DNA from: Celoporthe dispersa
Lineage: Eukaryota > Ascomycota > Sordariomycetes > Diaporthales > Cryphonectriaceae
DNA length: 64,000 nt
Assembly: GCA_016584495.1 (NCBI GenBank)
Contig: WAID01000004.1
Coordinates: 2,852,001 to 2,916,000, forward strand
Direction of reading: 5' to 3'
Shown here piece after piece: positions 21,796-33,486 of this stretch (position 1 is the first letter of the stretch; each line of letters opens with the position of its first letter). A program made the position numbers and the translations under genes. The notes below the pieces were generated by a model. The model was not told where the DNA came from, searched no databases, and saw only the letters and a program-made list of their open reading frames with translations.

Positions 21796-24700
21796 TATCT
21801 TGCAGCATAAGAAATACCTTACTATTATTTATTTTGTTTTAATTCATACTGAAATTAATATAGATAAGGATTATATTATTGTCTAAAGCAGTAATTACTA
21901 TAAATCAGAATAGGATTCTCCCTCTATTATCGAATAACTGAATTAAACTTAATAAATCTTAATAAGCTTATAAGTTTAAAGCTATCTTCTATAAATCTTA
22001 TACTATCGAATAGGCGATCGATAAAAACTAAGCTATAATTAATATAGCTTGTATCTTCGCAAACTAGCAAATCCTAACTGAATAATACAATTCTCTTTGC
22101 AAATAATTAATTAACTAGATTGACTGCTTAAACAAAGCAATAGATTAGGCAAAGAAGATATCTAGAATATCGAGTTTAAAGAATTAGAGCTTAGGAAAGC
22201 AAAAGATATTTCTCAAAAAATTCTATCTATAGATTCAAAGCAATCAAGACTTTATTTACAACTTTCGGATATAATTCAAAATCGATCGATTAGCTAGAGC
22301 AAATACCCTCAAAGAGCGATAGTTGGCTTTGAGAAGCTTTAACACTCTTATAAACACCTACTCTAAGGATTCAAATTATAATCCTTTGCAGATTTTGGGA
22401 ATATAAAAGATAGAAAACAAATACTATTAATATATAATAGACTTCTTCAATATAGAAGGAAAACTATAATTCCAATTGCTGCTGCAATATACAATCAAGG
22501 AATTAGAATCGATCACTTGCAAAAATACTAGCAAAAACTCTCCTACTCTCCATCTCTTAGCTAAAGCCAAAAGCAAATAATCTACTAGCAATTTAGAAAT
22601 CGAATAAAAGATCTCATCTTATAAAAATACTATAGCTTCGGATATTATAGTTCTCGCAAGCTATCTCGCTAATAAACAAAATTCAAATTATAATTTCGGA
22701 GATAGCTATCCTGATACATATAGCCCAGAAAGTGCAAATCTACCCAGCATTTCTATATTTCTCTCAACAAAAAGAAGTTCAGAAAATTATTCAATTGCTA
22801 TTCCTAAACTATCAACAATCCAATCTAAGAAATCTTTAACTAGATATAGACTTTTTGAAAAATAGCTATTTCTCTCTGAAATCCGAAAAGTTTACTGAGA
22901 CAGATTTTCAGATGAGAAAGCAGCATAAGCTGGATTCATACAATTATTTTAGCTCTAATAAGCTTATAGATTAAATTCAATCCCTAGTATATATTAAGGA
23001 AACTCAAACTCTCTAAAAGCTTGAGAATCGCAATCAGGCGTCTATATTATATACTCTCGCAAAGAAAGAATAGCAAAGCCCTATGCTTATTTTTATATAA
23101 TAAGAGCTATAAGTAATCAAAGAATCGCTAATAAACCTCCAATAGATATAGATTATTCCCTATCAGAAATTGAAAACTTATAGGATAATCTAATCATAAA
23201 TAAGAGTTTATTACTAAATTCATCAAAATCTAGTAATTCAGATAGAAATAATAGAAAAGATTCCCTGCGTAGCTATAGGCGAACAAATCCTCTATAACGT
23301 TTTCCCTAATCTTAATAAATTCTACTATCCTTTATAAATAAAGAGTTCAAAAGAGTATAATTAATTATTTCCAGCCATACAAAGACTGGAATAATCATAA
23401 TAATCTTCTAATTATTTCTTCAACAGATAGCAAAACGATAATCTAGAAAGATCTATAAGCATTCATTAATCAATATGAAATTTATATTAGCAAAAGCCAA
23501 ACTCAGGCATAATATCTAAATTACAATCTGCTAGTATATTTGGCAAGCATAGCTCATATATAGTTCTACTCTATTCTATCCCACAATAAATAAATAGAAC
23601 TTATTACAAGATAGAATAATTGGAAGTATTAGAAATATTAATTAATCTAAGATTTTTCTATATTTTGCAAAATAATAGAGGAATTATTAGATAATCAACG
23701 ATATTCAAAGAAAAATACTCAAATCAATCGAAATATCCTTGAATTTACTTATCAAGTACATAGATTCAGCAAACTAGCTGAATATCCTAAATCCTACTTA
23801 GCTTGTAATATATAGGATCAGATCGATAAAGAACTAATAGCTCGATTTTTCAATCAACTTAGCTATAAAACCAATGCCAAAAGCTTCGAGAAAAAGTTTA
23901 AGAGTAAGCAGGAAATTTAGTATTTACTAGAAACTGCAAAGATAACTAAGCCTTAATAAGAAATAATAATAATAATAAAGCAATTAGAAGCGATATTTTC
24001 CAAAACTCTAAATATCAATATTCATTTGCTATTGACAATATTCCAGCAACTAAAAAACTGATTAAGTCTATCTCGCTATAAAATACTATCCTACTCTTGA
24101 ACCTTCTCACAACAATCCAAGAATTTGTATTACATTCTGGAATAAGATTTCCGTAAAATAACCCTAAAGCAATAGAGATTAATTATTAAAGCTAGACAAC
24201 AGCAAAGAGAATAATCCGACCAGAACTGTCTGCCAATATCTGATTTATAAAAAATAATCACCAATAATATAGAAGAAAAATCTATCAAAAATAGTAAATC
24301 TAATTCCAGGAAACCTCAGCTCTTTCATCAATTCGCTAAAAAGGATTTACATAAAAGGTTCTTACTATCTATATAAATCAATTTCGATGTCGATAATAGA
24401 GAACTTGCTTATAATATAGAGAAGAAAGAATAAATCCTGCAACAAGAATACTATCTAATAAATAATAAAATCAATCTAAGATACTTGAAAAATAAAGATA
24501 ATCAAAAGGAAAATTACAAGAAAGAAGTGAATTCTTATATAAGTAATTCTATAAAAGAAAAGAATAATCTTATATTCGAAGAAAATATATAGACTGCTAA
24601 CTAGAAGGAATCGATTATTATAGATTTGGATATAAGCATATTTGAAACTATTTATTCAATCTATAATATATCCTCCTGCTATTTGCATTATACTAAATAT

Positions 24701-25900
24701 CATTAATAAGCTAATCTATAGCAAAACTGCTTAGATACCCTACCTGCTCTAATATCTTCCTAGAGTAATAATGAATTGGGATATCCAAGCTCATTGCCTA
24801 ATATTACTCTATATCAAAAGAATTCCTACACCTATACTTGCGCAATAGCATAAGCAAAGATATTAGAATTAGATATTGATATATATATCGATATAAGAGC
24901 TAGTCAATATGCAATCTTAGCGGAATTAATAAAGAGTTTCCTTAATGCAATAATAAATTGAAATACTAAAGCGAAATTGCATAGAATTAGCTTATCAATT
25001 GCCTAAGCTTGGGCTAAATTCGATTTGTATTTCTATAGATAGAAATAGAAAAAATTAATAATCTTTAAAACTAGAATTAGTATATAGATACTAAATCAGC
25101 TTAATACTAGTATTCTCTTAAGATAAGAGTTTAATATTTTATATTAAATAAATATATTGAATTCCGAAAGCTTTATTCGCTTTGAATATTACTAAAAAGC
25201 AATTATATCTATAAATGTTTTTGCTAGAATAGGATTTACCTATTTTCAGCAAAGACTGCTCAAAAAATCACTCTACTATCTAATACGCACACTTTAATTC
25301 CTATAGCAGTAAAAGAGTTATTAAAAATATAATCTTTTTATTCCAGCCTTATTAGAAAGATTAGATAAATTGCTTTATAAGCTAAATTTCCCAGAAGATT
25401 TCGATAATTCTAGCTATAAATTAGTCTAATATCCTTATTACTTTGAAAAAGGATAACTTATAGAAATTATCCAGCTTTTTGTAATAGATTATATAATAAG
25501 ATTAGAGAACTCTTTCAATTATTTTTATTTGCAAAATATAAATATATTTCCCTAGCAGGATAGTATTATATTATTAGCATAAGAGTTAAATAGTATTCAG
25601 ATCAATGCTTTATATTCTATTTATACTATAAATTAAGAGTTTGTATATAATATTGAGCAATCCGATTACTTATTAGATAGCAAAGAATTCAAAGAATTAA
25701 GTAAATTAGATATTCGATGCAATAATATAGTCAATAAGACGAAAATCGACTTTGGCATATATATATATAACCAATCGCCTGAATTTATATAATAAGTGAT
25801 TTAGTTAATATAACAGTATTTATATATATTCGAGGATATAGCTTTTATAAATATTCCTATCAATCAGCAATTATATATTAATTTGATAGAAGATTGGCAG
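21796..25900 (+). pseudogene. Gag/protease part of the LTR element, unreadable
   Basis: By position this should hold gag and the start of pol. It is extremely AT-rich with stops in all frames; only scattered peptide-like stretches can be read and I could not place a zinc knuckle or protease motif with confidence. Confidence 0.5.
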
Positions 25901-28900
25901 AATTATAAGATTAGCAGAAAACTATACTATTTCAGCCGAAAAGAATCAAAAGATTATTAACAAAATTATAGATAATCTTTATGCTAAAGAATAAGCAGAG
26001 TAGATAGATAGAGCTATTTTATTCGGAATGCTTATTTTTATAATCTAAAAAGGATCTAATCTAATTAGGAAAAAATAGATAATTATAGATCTCTAAGCTT
26101 TAAATTAAATCGCTATTCCGGATGCTTACCTATTGCTTTTGCAATAAAAAGTAATTAAGCAGCTATACAAGAAAATATTTATTACTATTATAGATATACG
26201 ATTATTCTTTTATCAATTCTTAATATATTCTGCTTATTATAACCAATTTACAATTATTAGTTATTGAAAGTAGGAAAGATTTAATATTGCAATTATAGGA
26301 TTCTGGAATTTACTATTATATATTCAGCAATTTATAGACTAACTCTTGCAGCTATACAAATATTTCTATATTGCATTCATTAATAATATTATTATCTATT
26401 TATTTATTGCAAAAGAATATCTTTAGCATTTGAGATTTATTCTAAATCTATTTATTATCAAATATATTATTTTGTCTAAATCCAAATTATTCATTAAATA
26501 CCCATCAATACACCTTTTAGGTTTCAAGATAGATGCTTTAGGCATTTGCAATATAGAGCAATAATTACAAACTATATAGGATTTCAAATTTCCAATAATC
26601 TTGCAATATTTGGAGAAATTCATTAGCTTTACTGAATAGCTTCGCTATCTAATTCCAAGATTCAGCCAATAAATAGACTTACTGTAAAAAAGAAAGATAG
26701 AGATATTGCATACCGCATATAATAATAACTATCTATTTAAAGATTAAGAGCGAAAGAGATATATTTCAAGAGCAATATTTGAATCTATTATTAAAGAGCA
26801 GGCTAGCTTTAAAGATCTCAAAACTGCTTTAGGAGCCAAAAATGCACTTTTTTATCAAGATTCAGATAAATTACTATTCATATAATTAAACGCCTTCAAA
26901 GAAACTAGATTTTTAGGAATTGCTTTTCAATTAGCATTTGACTATATATAGAATAATATTTCTCTAATACTAAGAACTGCTATCCAATTTATACTATATC
27001 TTAGCAAAACTATTAATACTATAGAATAAAAATACTAGCTTATAGAACTAGAAATGGCTTATTTAGTTTAGCTAGTTCGAAAACTATAAACTATTATTAA
27101 ATCGAATCAAGCTAAGCTAATTCATATCTTAACAGACTATACAGCCACTATAAGTATTATTTATTCTATTTTTTTGAATACTATAGATAAAATCAAAGCG
27201 AATCTCAAACTTATACTCGCCTTGGAGTATTTGAGTCAGTTCGATCTAAAAGCTTACTATATCCTAAGCAAATCAAATATTCTAGCAGATGCAATATCTA
27301 GACTATCTTTTATCCAATAATCTATAGAAAATAAAAGAATATTAGACAAAATCTAAGAAAATAAGCTTATTTATATTATATCCAAACTATATATAAGCGA
27401 ATTTATAAAAATTCAGATTAAAGAAAGATATTCTAATTATTCAGAATAAATAAGAATCCTATAATAATTGGATAAATAGACTAGTAAAACCAAATTATCC
27501 TTTGCAAAAGATATCGATAAGCTACTATATTTCCAAGACTTTAATAGTAAATAGCGATTATGCATTCTAAATACTATAGCTATAGTATTTATTGCAAATA
27601 TATATAATAATAAATACTATTTCGGAGCAGATCGAGTCTAGCATAATCTTATTGATTATTTGATTATTAAATACTGCTATACTAAAATCAATAAATATAT
27701 TTCCATTTGCTGAATATGCTAGGAAAATAGCAATAATAATCAGCTATTCTTTAATAAAATGCAATCAATCCTAATCTTTCTAATTCCTTTCTATATAATT
27801 ACTATAGATTTTGTAACTAGAGTATTAGCAATACTAGCTGCGAATACTATATAAGCATATGCAAAGATACTCTTTTGGATATTTTCTTTATAATTATCGA
27901 CAAATTTTCCAAAGCTATTATAATTATTCTAAAGAATGCAATCTATATTATAGAAGATTAAGCAAAAATCATATGCAAATTGCTATATTTCTCTAATTAA
28001 GGAATTCTATAGAAAATTATTTCAGATAAGGATACTAAGTTTCTATTAGTATTCTAGAAAGTATTATAAGAAGCTATAAGTATTAAGCTGGCTTACTCTA
28101 CTACTTGGCATTCTCAAATCGATAAGCAATCTGAGATCAAGAATCGAATAATCGAACTAGCAATAAGATACTTTCTTATAGCAAATCTAGATATTGAGTA
28201 GATCGAAGCTATATTAATATTGCAATTCAATTTAAATAATGCATATTATCGAACTATTAAGTATTCAGCCAATCAAATTCTATATAGGTTTAATCTAATA
28301 GCGAGTATATAGATAGTAGATAATATACTAAAGCTAGCTAGAGATATTTTCCAAAAAGAAGCATAATTCGCAATCGCTAAGGCGCAGATAGTTGCAAAAT
28401 GGCAGTATAATAAATAATATAAACAAATCTTTTTCCAGCTTCAAAACTGGATATATATCCAGATCGGAAATGATTACTTTCTTCTAAGCAATCTATTATA
28501 AAAATACTTCTAATAATAGATAAAACCCTTTCAAGTAATAAAGAAGATTAGGAATCTAGCATATAAACTCAAATTACTCCTATATATAAATATATATCTA
28601 GTAATTTCTATTACTCAATTATTAGCTACAAGCCTGCTATAAAGCAATCCTTATAAATGAGATCTAATATACTAAGATTCAGAGAAAATGAATAAGGATT
28701 TGGATATAGATAAATATCGAGAGAATTATCATTATTATAAATTGGAAAGAATTATTAGCTGCTATAAACAGAGATATAGATATAAACCTATAAAGATTGA
28801 ATACTTAGTAAAATGGATAGGATATCTAAGCTAATTCAATATATAGATATCAAAAAATGCCTTATTAGCCAATAGACTAATTTAGGAATTCGATAAGAAG

Positions 28901-28950
28901 ATAAGCCTAATAAAGCGCTTTAGAAATAAAGCTGAATTTTATTAATAACT
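25900..28950 (+). pseudogene. Ty3/gypsy pol remnant: RT, RNase H, integrase, chromodomain
   Basis: Near 26101-26140 the frame gives IPDAYLLLLQ-like sequence (RT LNxxTIPDxYPLP block). At about 26370-26400 FINNIIIYLF corresponds to the YxDDIIIYS active site with both Asp changed to Asn by G-to-A. Integrase core elements follow in order: TIDFVT (27790-27820), IIDKFSKA (27893-27918), ISDKDTKFL (28018-28048) and LAYSTTWHSQIDKQSE (28088-28136). At 28780-28850 PIKIEYLVKWIGYL is a chromodomain signature. Stops are frequent. This identifies a chromovirus-clade Ty3/gypsy element. Confidence 0.88.
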
Positions 28951-29189
28951 TACAGCGACGAAGCTTAAGCTAAATAAATTGCAAGTAAATTCAATACCCT
29001 ATAAATAAGAAAGACTGCATAAAAATAAAAATTTATAAGTTTTATTCTAAATAGCAGATAAAAGAAATCAATTACAAAAGATATTACTATGCCTGGTTTC
29101 TAAGCAATAATAAATTTACTATAAAATTACTTAGACTAATTTTATAATTCTATTAAGCTTTTTATTCTCTACTATATCTGCCTATAATA

Positions 29190-31280
29190 TGCGCATCTTC
29201 TTTTACGAATTTACTATATATTCTCCTATTGCTATTACTAACTATCTATTAGCAAACTATTATATTTTTCAATTATATATACTCTTATAATTATAATCTT
29301 TTCTTCTCGATATTTCCTATTCTATACTTTTCTATCAAAACTATTACTTATTAGCTTTTCATCCTGAATATCTTACGCTTAAGGATTACATAGATTACTA
29401 TCAAGTCTATATAAAGCTATCTTATAAATCTGCCTCTCTATCTTTATATTGCGAAAGTCTATTAATAATCAATAGTATATAATATGCTTAATTTCTATAT
29501 AATATTATATCCCATATTCCAGAATTCTATAAAACAAGAGTGCAAGTATAGCTGCATTATAGAATATGCTAAGCATATTTATAAAGCTTTACTATATAAT
29601 CGCTTTATAATCGATAGTTACTATTAGGCTCTCTACTTTTTCAGAAGAGAGAATTAAATCTATAAAAATATTTATATAATGAAGAACTACCTAAGCAGCT
29701 TCCTCTATCAGCAAATCGCTTATATCAAAGCTTTTCGAAAGGCTATTATCTATAAAAGCTATATAGATCTTATCAATTAAGAAATTGAATTCAATATCTA
29801 TATTCCATAATCAGAATTAGACTATCAATTGATTAGCTGCTCTATTATAATCGAGCAAGCTAAGGAATATATCAGGGATTATCTGATTCCTATCTAAGTA
29901 GATTAAGCTAGTCTAATCTACTAAAGCTAAAACCTCAATCTAGATATATTTATAAAAAAGAAGGATAAAAATAAGGATAATAAAGAAGAATTAACGAGCG
30001 ATATAGATAATGATTCTCTTATATAAGTATTCGAACTTATTGCAAATACCCTTTATGCAGATAGGCTAGCTCCCGCTCCTTTCATCTTTTCCTCTTCTCA
30101 ATGCATCTAATAAGATACTATAAACTAATCTATCAACTAATCTTATAATTGCAAAAGCTAATTTATCTATATGAATAACAAGATTATAGAGATTGCTTAG
30201 CTGCAATTTAAAAATAATAAGCTAAATGCAATTTATTATATTGCTAATTTGGCAGAGATTATAATAGCTTATAATTGCTAGGCGCTTTATAATACTCTCA
30301 CTATATAAAAGAAGATAGCAAAAACTATTCATCTTATTCTAGCTATTATAAGCAAATTAGAGATTAGTATGCTTTAGCTAGCTCTTATCTTCTTGGCTAT
30401 AATAGCGAGAAATTTTACTATTCTTAGCTGCAAGTATAGCTAAGCTAATCTAGATAATAATCTGAAAGAGATCGGGTCTCAATCTCTTCCCAATCCCTTC
30501 CTCGATGATCTTATCAAGCAGCCCTTCGATAGTCGAACTCCAGCCAACCTATTCCGAGATGCAAGCTTGCTTTCTAGCTTAAGAATCTTTACAGCTATGA
30601 ACACTATTCCTCCTAATATATAGGAAGAGAATATATACTTTAAATAGATAGCTAAAACTAATACTCAATACAAAACCCTTCTTAGCTATATCCCTATTAT
30701 ATAGAAGAAATCTGCTATTGCAATTAGAAATCCTATCTCTTAATTTATCTATTCTCTAAATAGCAATATTAGCTATTTTACTATAGCCAGCAATCTATTC
30801 AATACCTTCTATATTTTTATAATAGATATTGCGTATTAGATTTATAAATTTGGAGATAAACTAGCTAAAATAGATACGAAAAAGACTATAATCTAGAATA
30901 TAAGCATTAACTTTATTATAATCTATATGCTAGAATATAATTAGAATTTCAAACTTATTAAGGGAGTTCAAGCTAAAGATAGTAATCAAATTGACTATTA
31001 GAAGATTTTCAATAAATAGATAGCTGATTATTAATAAGTCTTTACTCCAGAAGTAATTTAAGAATGCAAGCGCTAGCTAATCGCTATTAATCGATATCTT
31101 AATATCAAAAGCTTTATCAAATCCTTCTTTCTGACTGCCAATAATTATCGCACTATTGCAAATAAGATTATAGATAAAGAGATTACTACAGCTTTTGAGC
31201 TTTTAATATATAAGATAGAGGAAGATATCCATATATAGGACAAATCTCTCTTATAAAAGATTTGATAAAACCAGAAATAC
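29190..31280 (+). pseudogene. Additional coding-like region downstream of pol in the LTR element
   Basis: After the chromodomain a plus-strand frame restarts at an ATG near 29190 (MRIFFYEFTIYSPIAITNYL). Coherent peptide-like stretches continue to about 31270, such as SLPNPFLDDLIKQPFDSRTP (near 30490-30550) and FLTANNYRTIANKIIDKEIT (near 31128-31190), broken by TAA/TAG at likely Gln codons. I recognise no family. It may be a third ORF of the element or captured host sequence. Confidence 0.45.
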
Positions 31281-32194
31281 TTAATAAAGATATTAAAATT
31301 ATTTACTATAAATAAATTCAATAATAATTCTCTATAAATCCTCTCTTAATAGATTATAATCAAAAAGGAAAATATAAGGTTAGCATATCTCTAATTGCTA
31401 TATAATTATTAATTATATCTATACTAGTCCAGATTCTCGGATCCCTTTTTACTATGATTAAATTTACTATCAATTCACTATATCTTATCCTTAATAAGCT
31501 ATAATCAAGAAATTAGATATAAGATTGGTATATTTTTAATTACTATATGGTTACTAATTATATCTATACTAATTGAAAATCTCGAATTTCTTTTATCTTA
31601 TATATTTTCAGCTATATTTTCTCTTTTGAATTACTAGTTTAGAGTAGAAAGCTATCACAATTAACTGAATATATCTATATTAGCTAGCTTTTACTAAGAG
31701 ATCTTATTAGCACTTATTTCCTATTAAAATATAAGGATAGCAATCTATTTTTAGAGCATTTGATCGGATATCTGCTAATTAATATAGCTATAGCCTTATC
31801 TGCATTAGCTTTAAAGAAATAAGAAGAATATATAAGCTATAAATTCAGATAGAAAAATCAAGAAAATAGAATTAGAGTTTTGCTTTTAATATTTTACTTT
31901 CTTATATTACAAACTTATAGCGCCTATAGCAGATATAAATCAATGCAAAGTACTTGATTAATATTAAATACTGCAAACAATACGGATAATAGAATAGTTT
32001 CTTTTATACAATACTCGGAATATAAATCGAAAAATAGATACTCTAATCTTATATAAGAATATAAGCCTAAAAGATTAGCAATCTCTTTAAGCTATCCAAC
32101 TTATGCTTATAGCAAAGCTAAGAATAATCTCTCAATATATTTCCTTTTATCAAAATATTTCCTTTGCAAATAAAAGCTATAAAGGGCTAGCAAT

Positions 32195-32598
32195 TAATAC
32201 ACTTGTATTATTCACTATTACTTAATGATGCATTCACTATAGGATATATAGTAAATGCATTACTGAATGCATAATGAATTCACTAGTAAATATATAGTGA
32301 ATTCACTATGGAATGTATAGTGAATTTATTAGCGAATGCATAATGCATTCACTATAGAATGTATAGTGAATTCACTAGAGAATGCGTAGTGCATTTACTA
32401 TAGAATGCATAGTGAATTTACTAGCGAATGCTGAGTGAATTCACCGAGTATAACTATGGTGAATTCACTTTGTATTTTCCTATAGCTCCTGATAATTATA
32501 TATATATCTAGGATAGATATTATTTCTCTTTCTTCTTCGAAGAGAGAGCATCCCTCGTAATATATCTGCAATGCACCGCATACTTCAGCCGCCCAACA
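32195..32598 (+). repeat. 3' LTR (404 bp)
   Basis: Starts TAATACACTT and ends GCCCAACA. Aligns over its full length to the 5' LTR; most of the differences I found are C/T or G/A. It is followed directly by GTATT. Confidence 0.9.
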
Positions 32599-32603
32599 GT
32601 ATT

Positions 32604-33100
32604 ATAATGCTTTCGAGAGCTAATACTAGCAAAATCTAATATCGCATGCTATAAAGAGTGCCTCTGCTAAGTACTTGTTTTCAAGCTTTCAAGCTTTTAG
32701 ATGCCCAAGCTATTTATCAGTTTATACCTCTTTTATCAATGCTAAATTTGTTTATAAATACGAACTAGTTCGGCTGCTATTTTCTGATTATCTAGATATA
32801 ATCAGTATAGAGGGCCTTATTGCGCTTGGAGGCGACAAAGGCTTATTTCTTCTTGATCCAGTTCTCGAGGCAAAAGCAGTAGCTCAGTATAGGTTTCGAT
32901 ATCTCGAGATCGAATTATTCAAGTAGCTATAGTTGCATCTTATTAAGATATATATTGCTCTTTTCAATAAGAAGATCAAGCAATTCTTATAATTCGAAGT
33001 ATTAGTTGATTCGGAAGCTAGAGAATATGGAAAGAAGGCATATAGCTAAGTAGCATAGAAATAATCTAGTCCGATTAGTATAATTCTGCTTAACAATAAT
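32604..33100 (-). pseudogene. Tc1-type DDE transposase, N-terminal part (RIP-mutated)
   Basis: Minus-strand reading gives a helix-turn-helix-like region (IYLNKMQL.LLE.FDLEISKP) matching the YLDEM..FLWEEF block of fungal Tc1/IS630 transposases. It then reads QPN.FVFINKFSIDKRG, equivalent to VFIDESGIDER with the first catalytic Asp changed to Asn and the next Glu to Lys, then IAWASKSLKA and LLVLALESII, where the LTR element interrupts it. The 83-aa plus-strand open frame at 32675-32926 is only the antisense of this. Confidence 0.85.
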
Positions 33101-33338
33101 GCTTCCTATAATAGTTTATCGCTTTTTTAGTAAATAAGCGTATAATTCAGTGATATTAGCGCTAATAGCGATATTTTTAGCACTGAATCTGCTTTCGAAA
33201 AAGGCTTGTAATAATAGAGCGATCTGTATTGCTCAACTATAGGCTAGGCATTGGTGCTGAAAAAGCCTAACTATTATCATTCGATTCGCAATGCTCGATT
33301 TTAGTGCACTGGATAGCCTTAATGATGAAGAAAGAGGA

Positions 33339-33484
33339 TGGGTAGTGATAAGGGCTGTGAACGTTCGAAAAAACGAAAGGTTTCCAAAACGGTTTTCACG
33401 CGACTATCTTTTATACGCGTTTTTGATGGTGTGTGCGGGAGTGGAAAAATACAGTGGGGCTCAATATTTGAATGGAACGGAGAG
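33339..33484 (-). repeat. Right terminal inverted repeat (146 bp) of the DNA transposon
   Basis: Reverse complement of 18035-18180, ending GGAACGGAGAG before the flanking TA. Read on the plus strand it stays open and in frame with the disrupted SNF2 exon, so an ATG inside it could in principle supply a chimeric start. Confidence 0.9.
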
Positions 33485-33486
33485 TA

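Larger units (their letters stand above)
21373..32598 (+). mobile_element. Ty3/gypsy chromovirus LTR retrotransposon (11.2 kb, RIP-inactivated)
   Basis: Two direct LTRs (21373-21775 and 32195-32598) flank a 10.4-kb interior, and the element is bordered by the 5-bp duplication GTATT (21368-21372 and 32599-32603). The plus strand carries RT, RNase H, integrase and chromodomain remnants in the Ty3/gypsy order, followed by about 3 kb of extra sequence before the 3' LTR. Every coding part is full of TAA/TAG, and the LTR pair differs mainly by transitions in CpA/TpG context (for example TGATGCACTCGCATCATTC versus TAATACACTTGTATTATTC). It is inserted in the transposase gene of the host DNA transposon. 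Confidence 0.92.
18035..33484 (-). mobile_element. Tc1/mariner-type DNA transposon carrying a nested LTR retrotransposon
   Basis: The element is bounded by 146-bp terminal inverted repeats (18035-18180 and 33339-33484) and flanked by TA at 18033-18034 and 33485-33486, the target duplication of the Tc1/mariner (IS630) superfamily. It encodes on the minus strand a DDE transposase, now split in two by the LTR retrotransposon (21373-32598). Without that insertion it would be about 4.2 kb, longer than a simple Tc1-like element; about 2.7 kb (18181-20950) is additional sequence of unknown origin. The interior is strongly AT-rich with TAG/TAA stops replacing CAG/CAA codons, as expected from RIP, so it is non-autonomous. 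Insertion disrupts exon 1 of the SNF2 gene. Confidence 0.88.

Noticed and set aside
32675..32926. Plus-strand 83-aa open frame
   Set aside because: Exact antisense of the transposase N-terminal region, which has family motifs on the minus strand.
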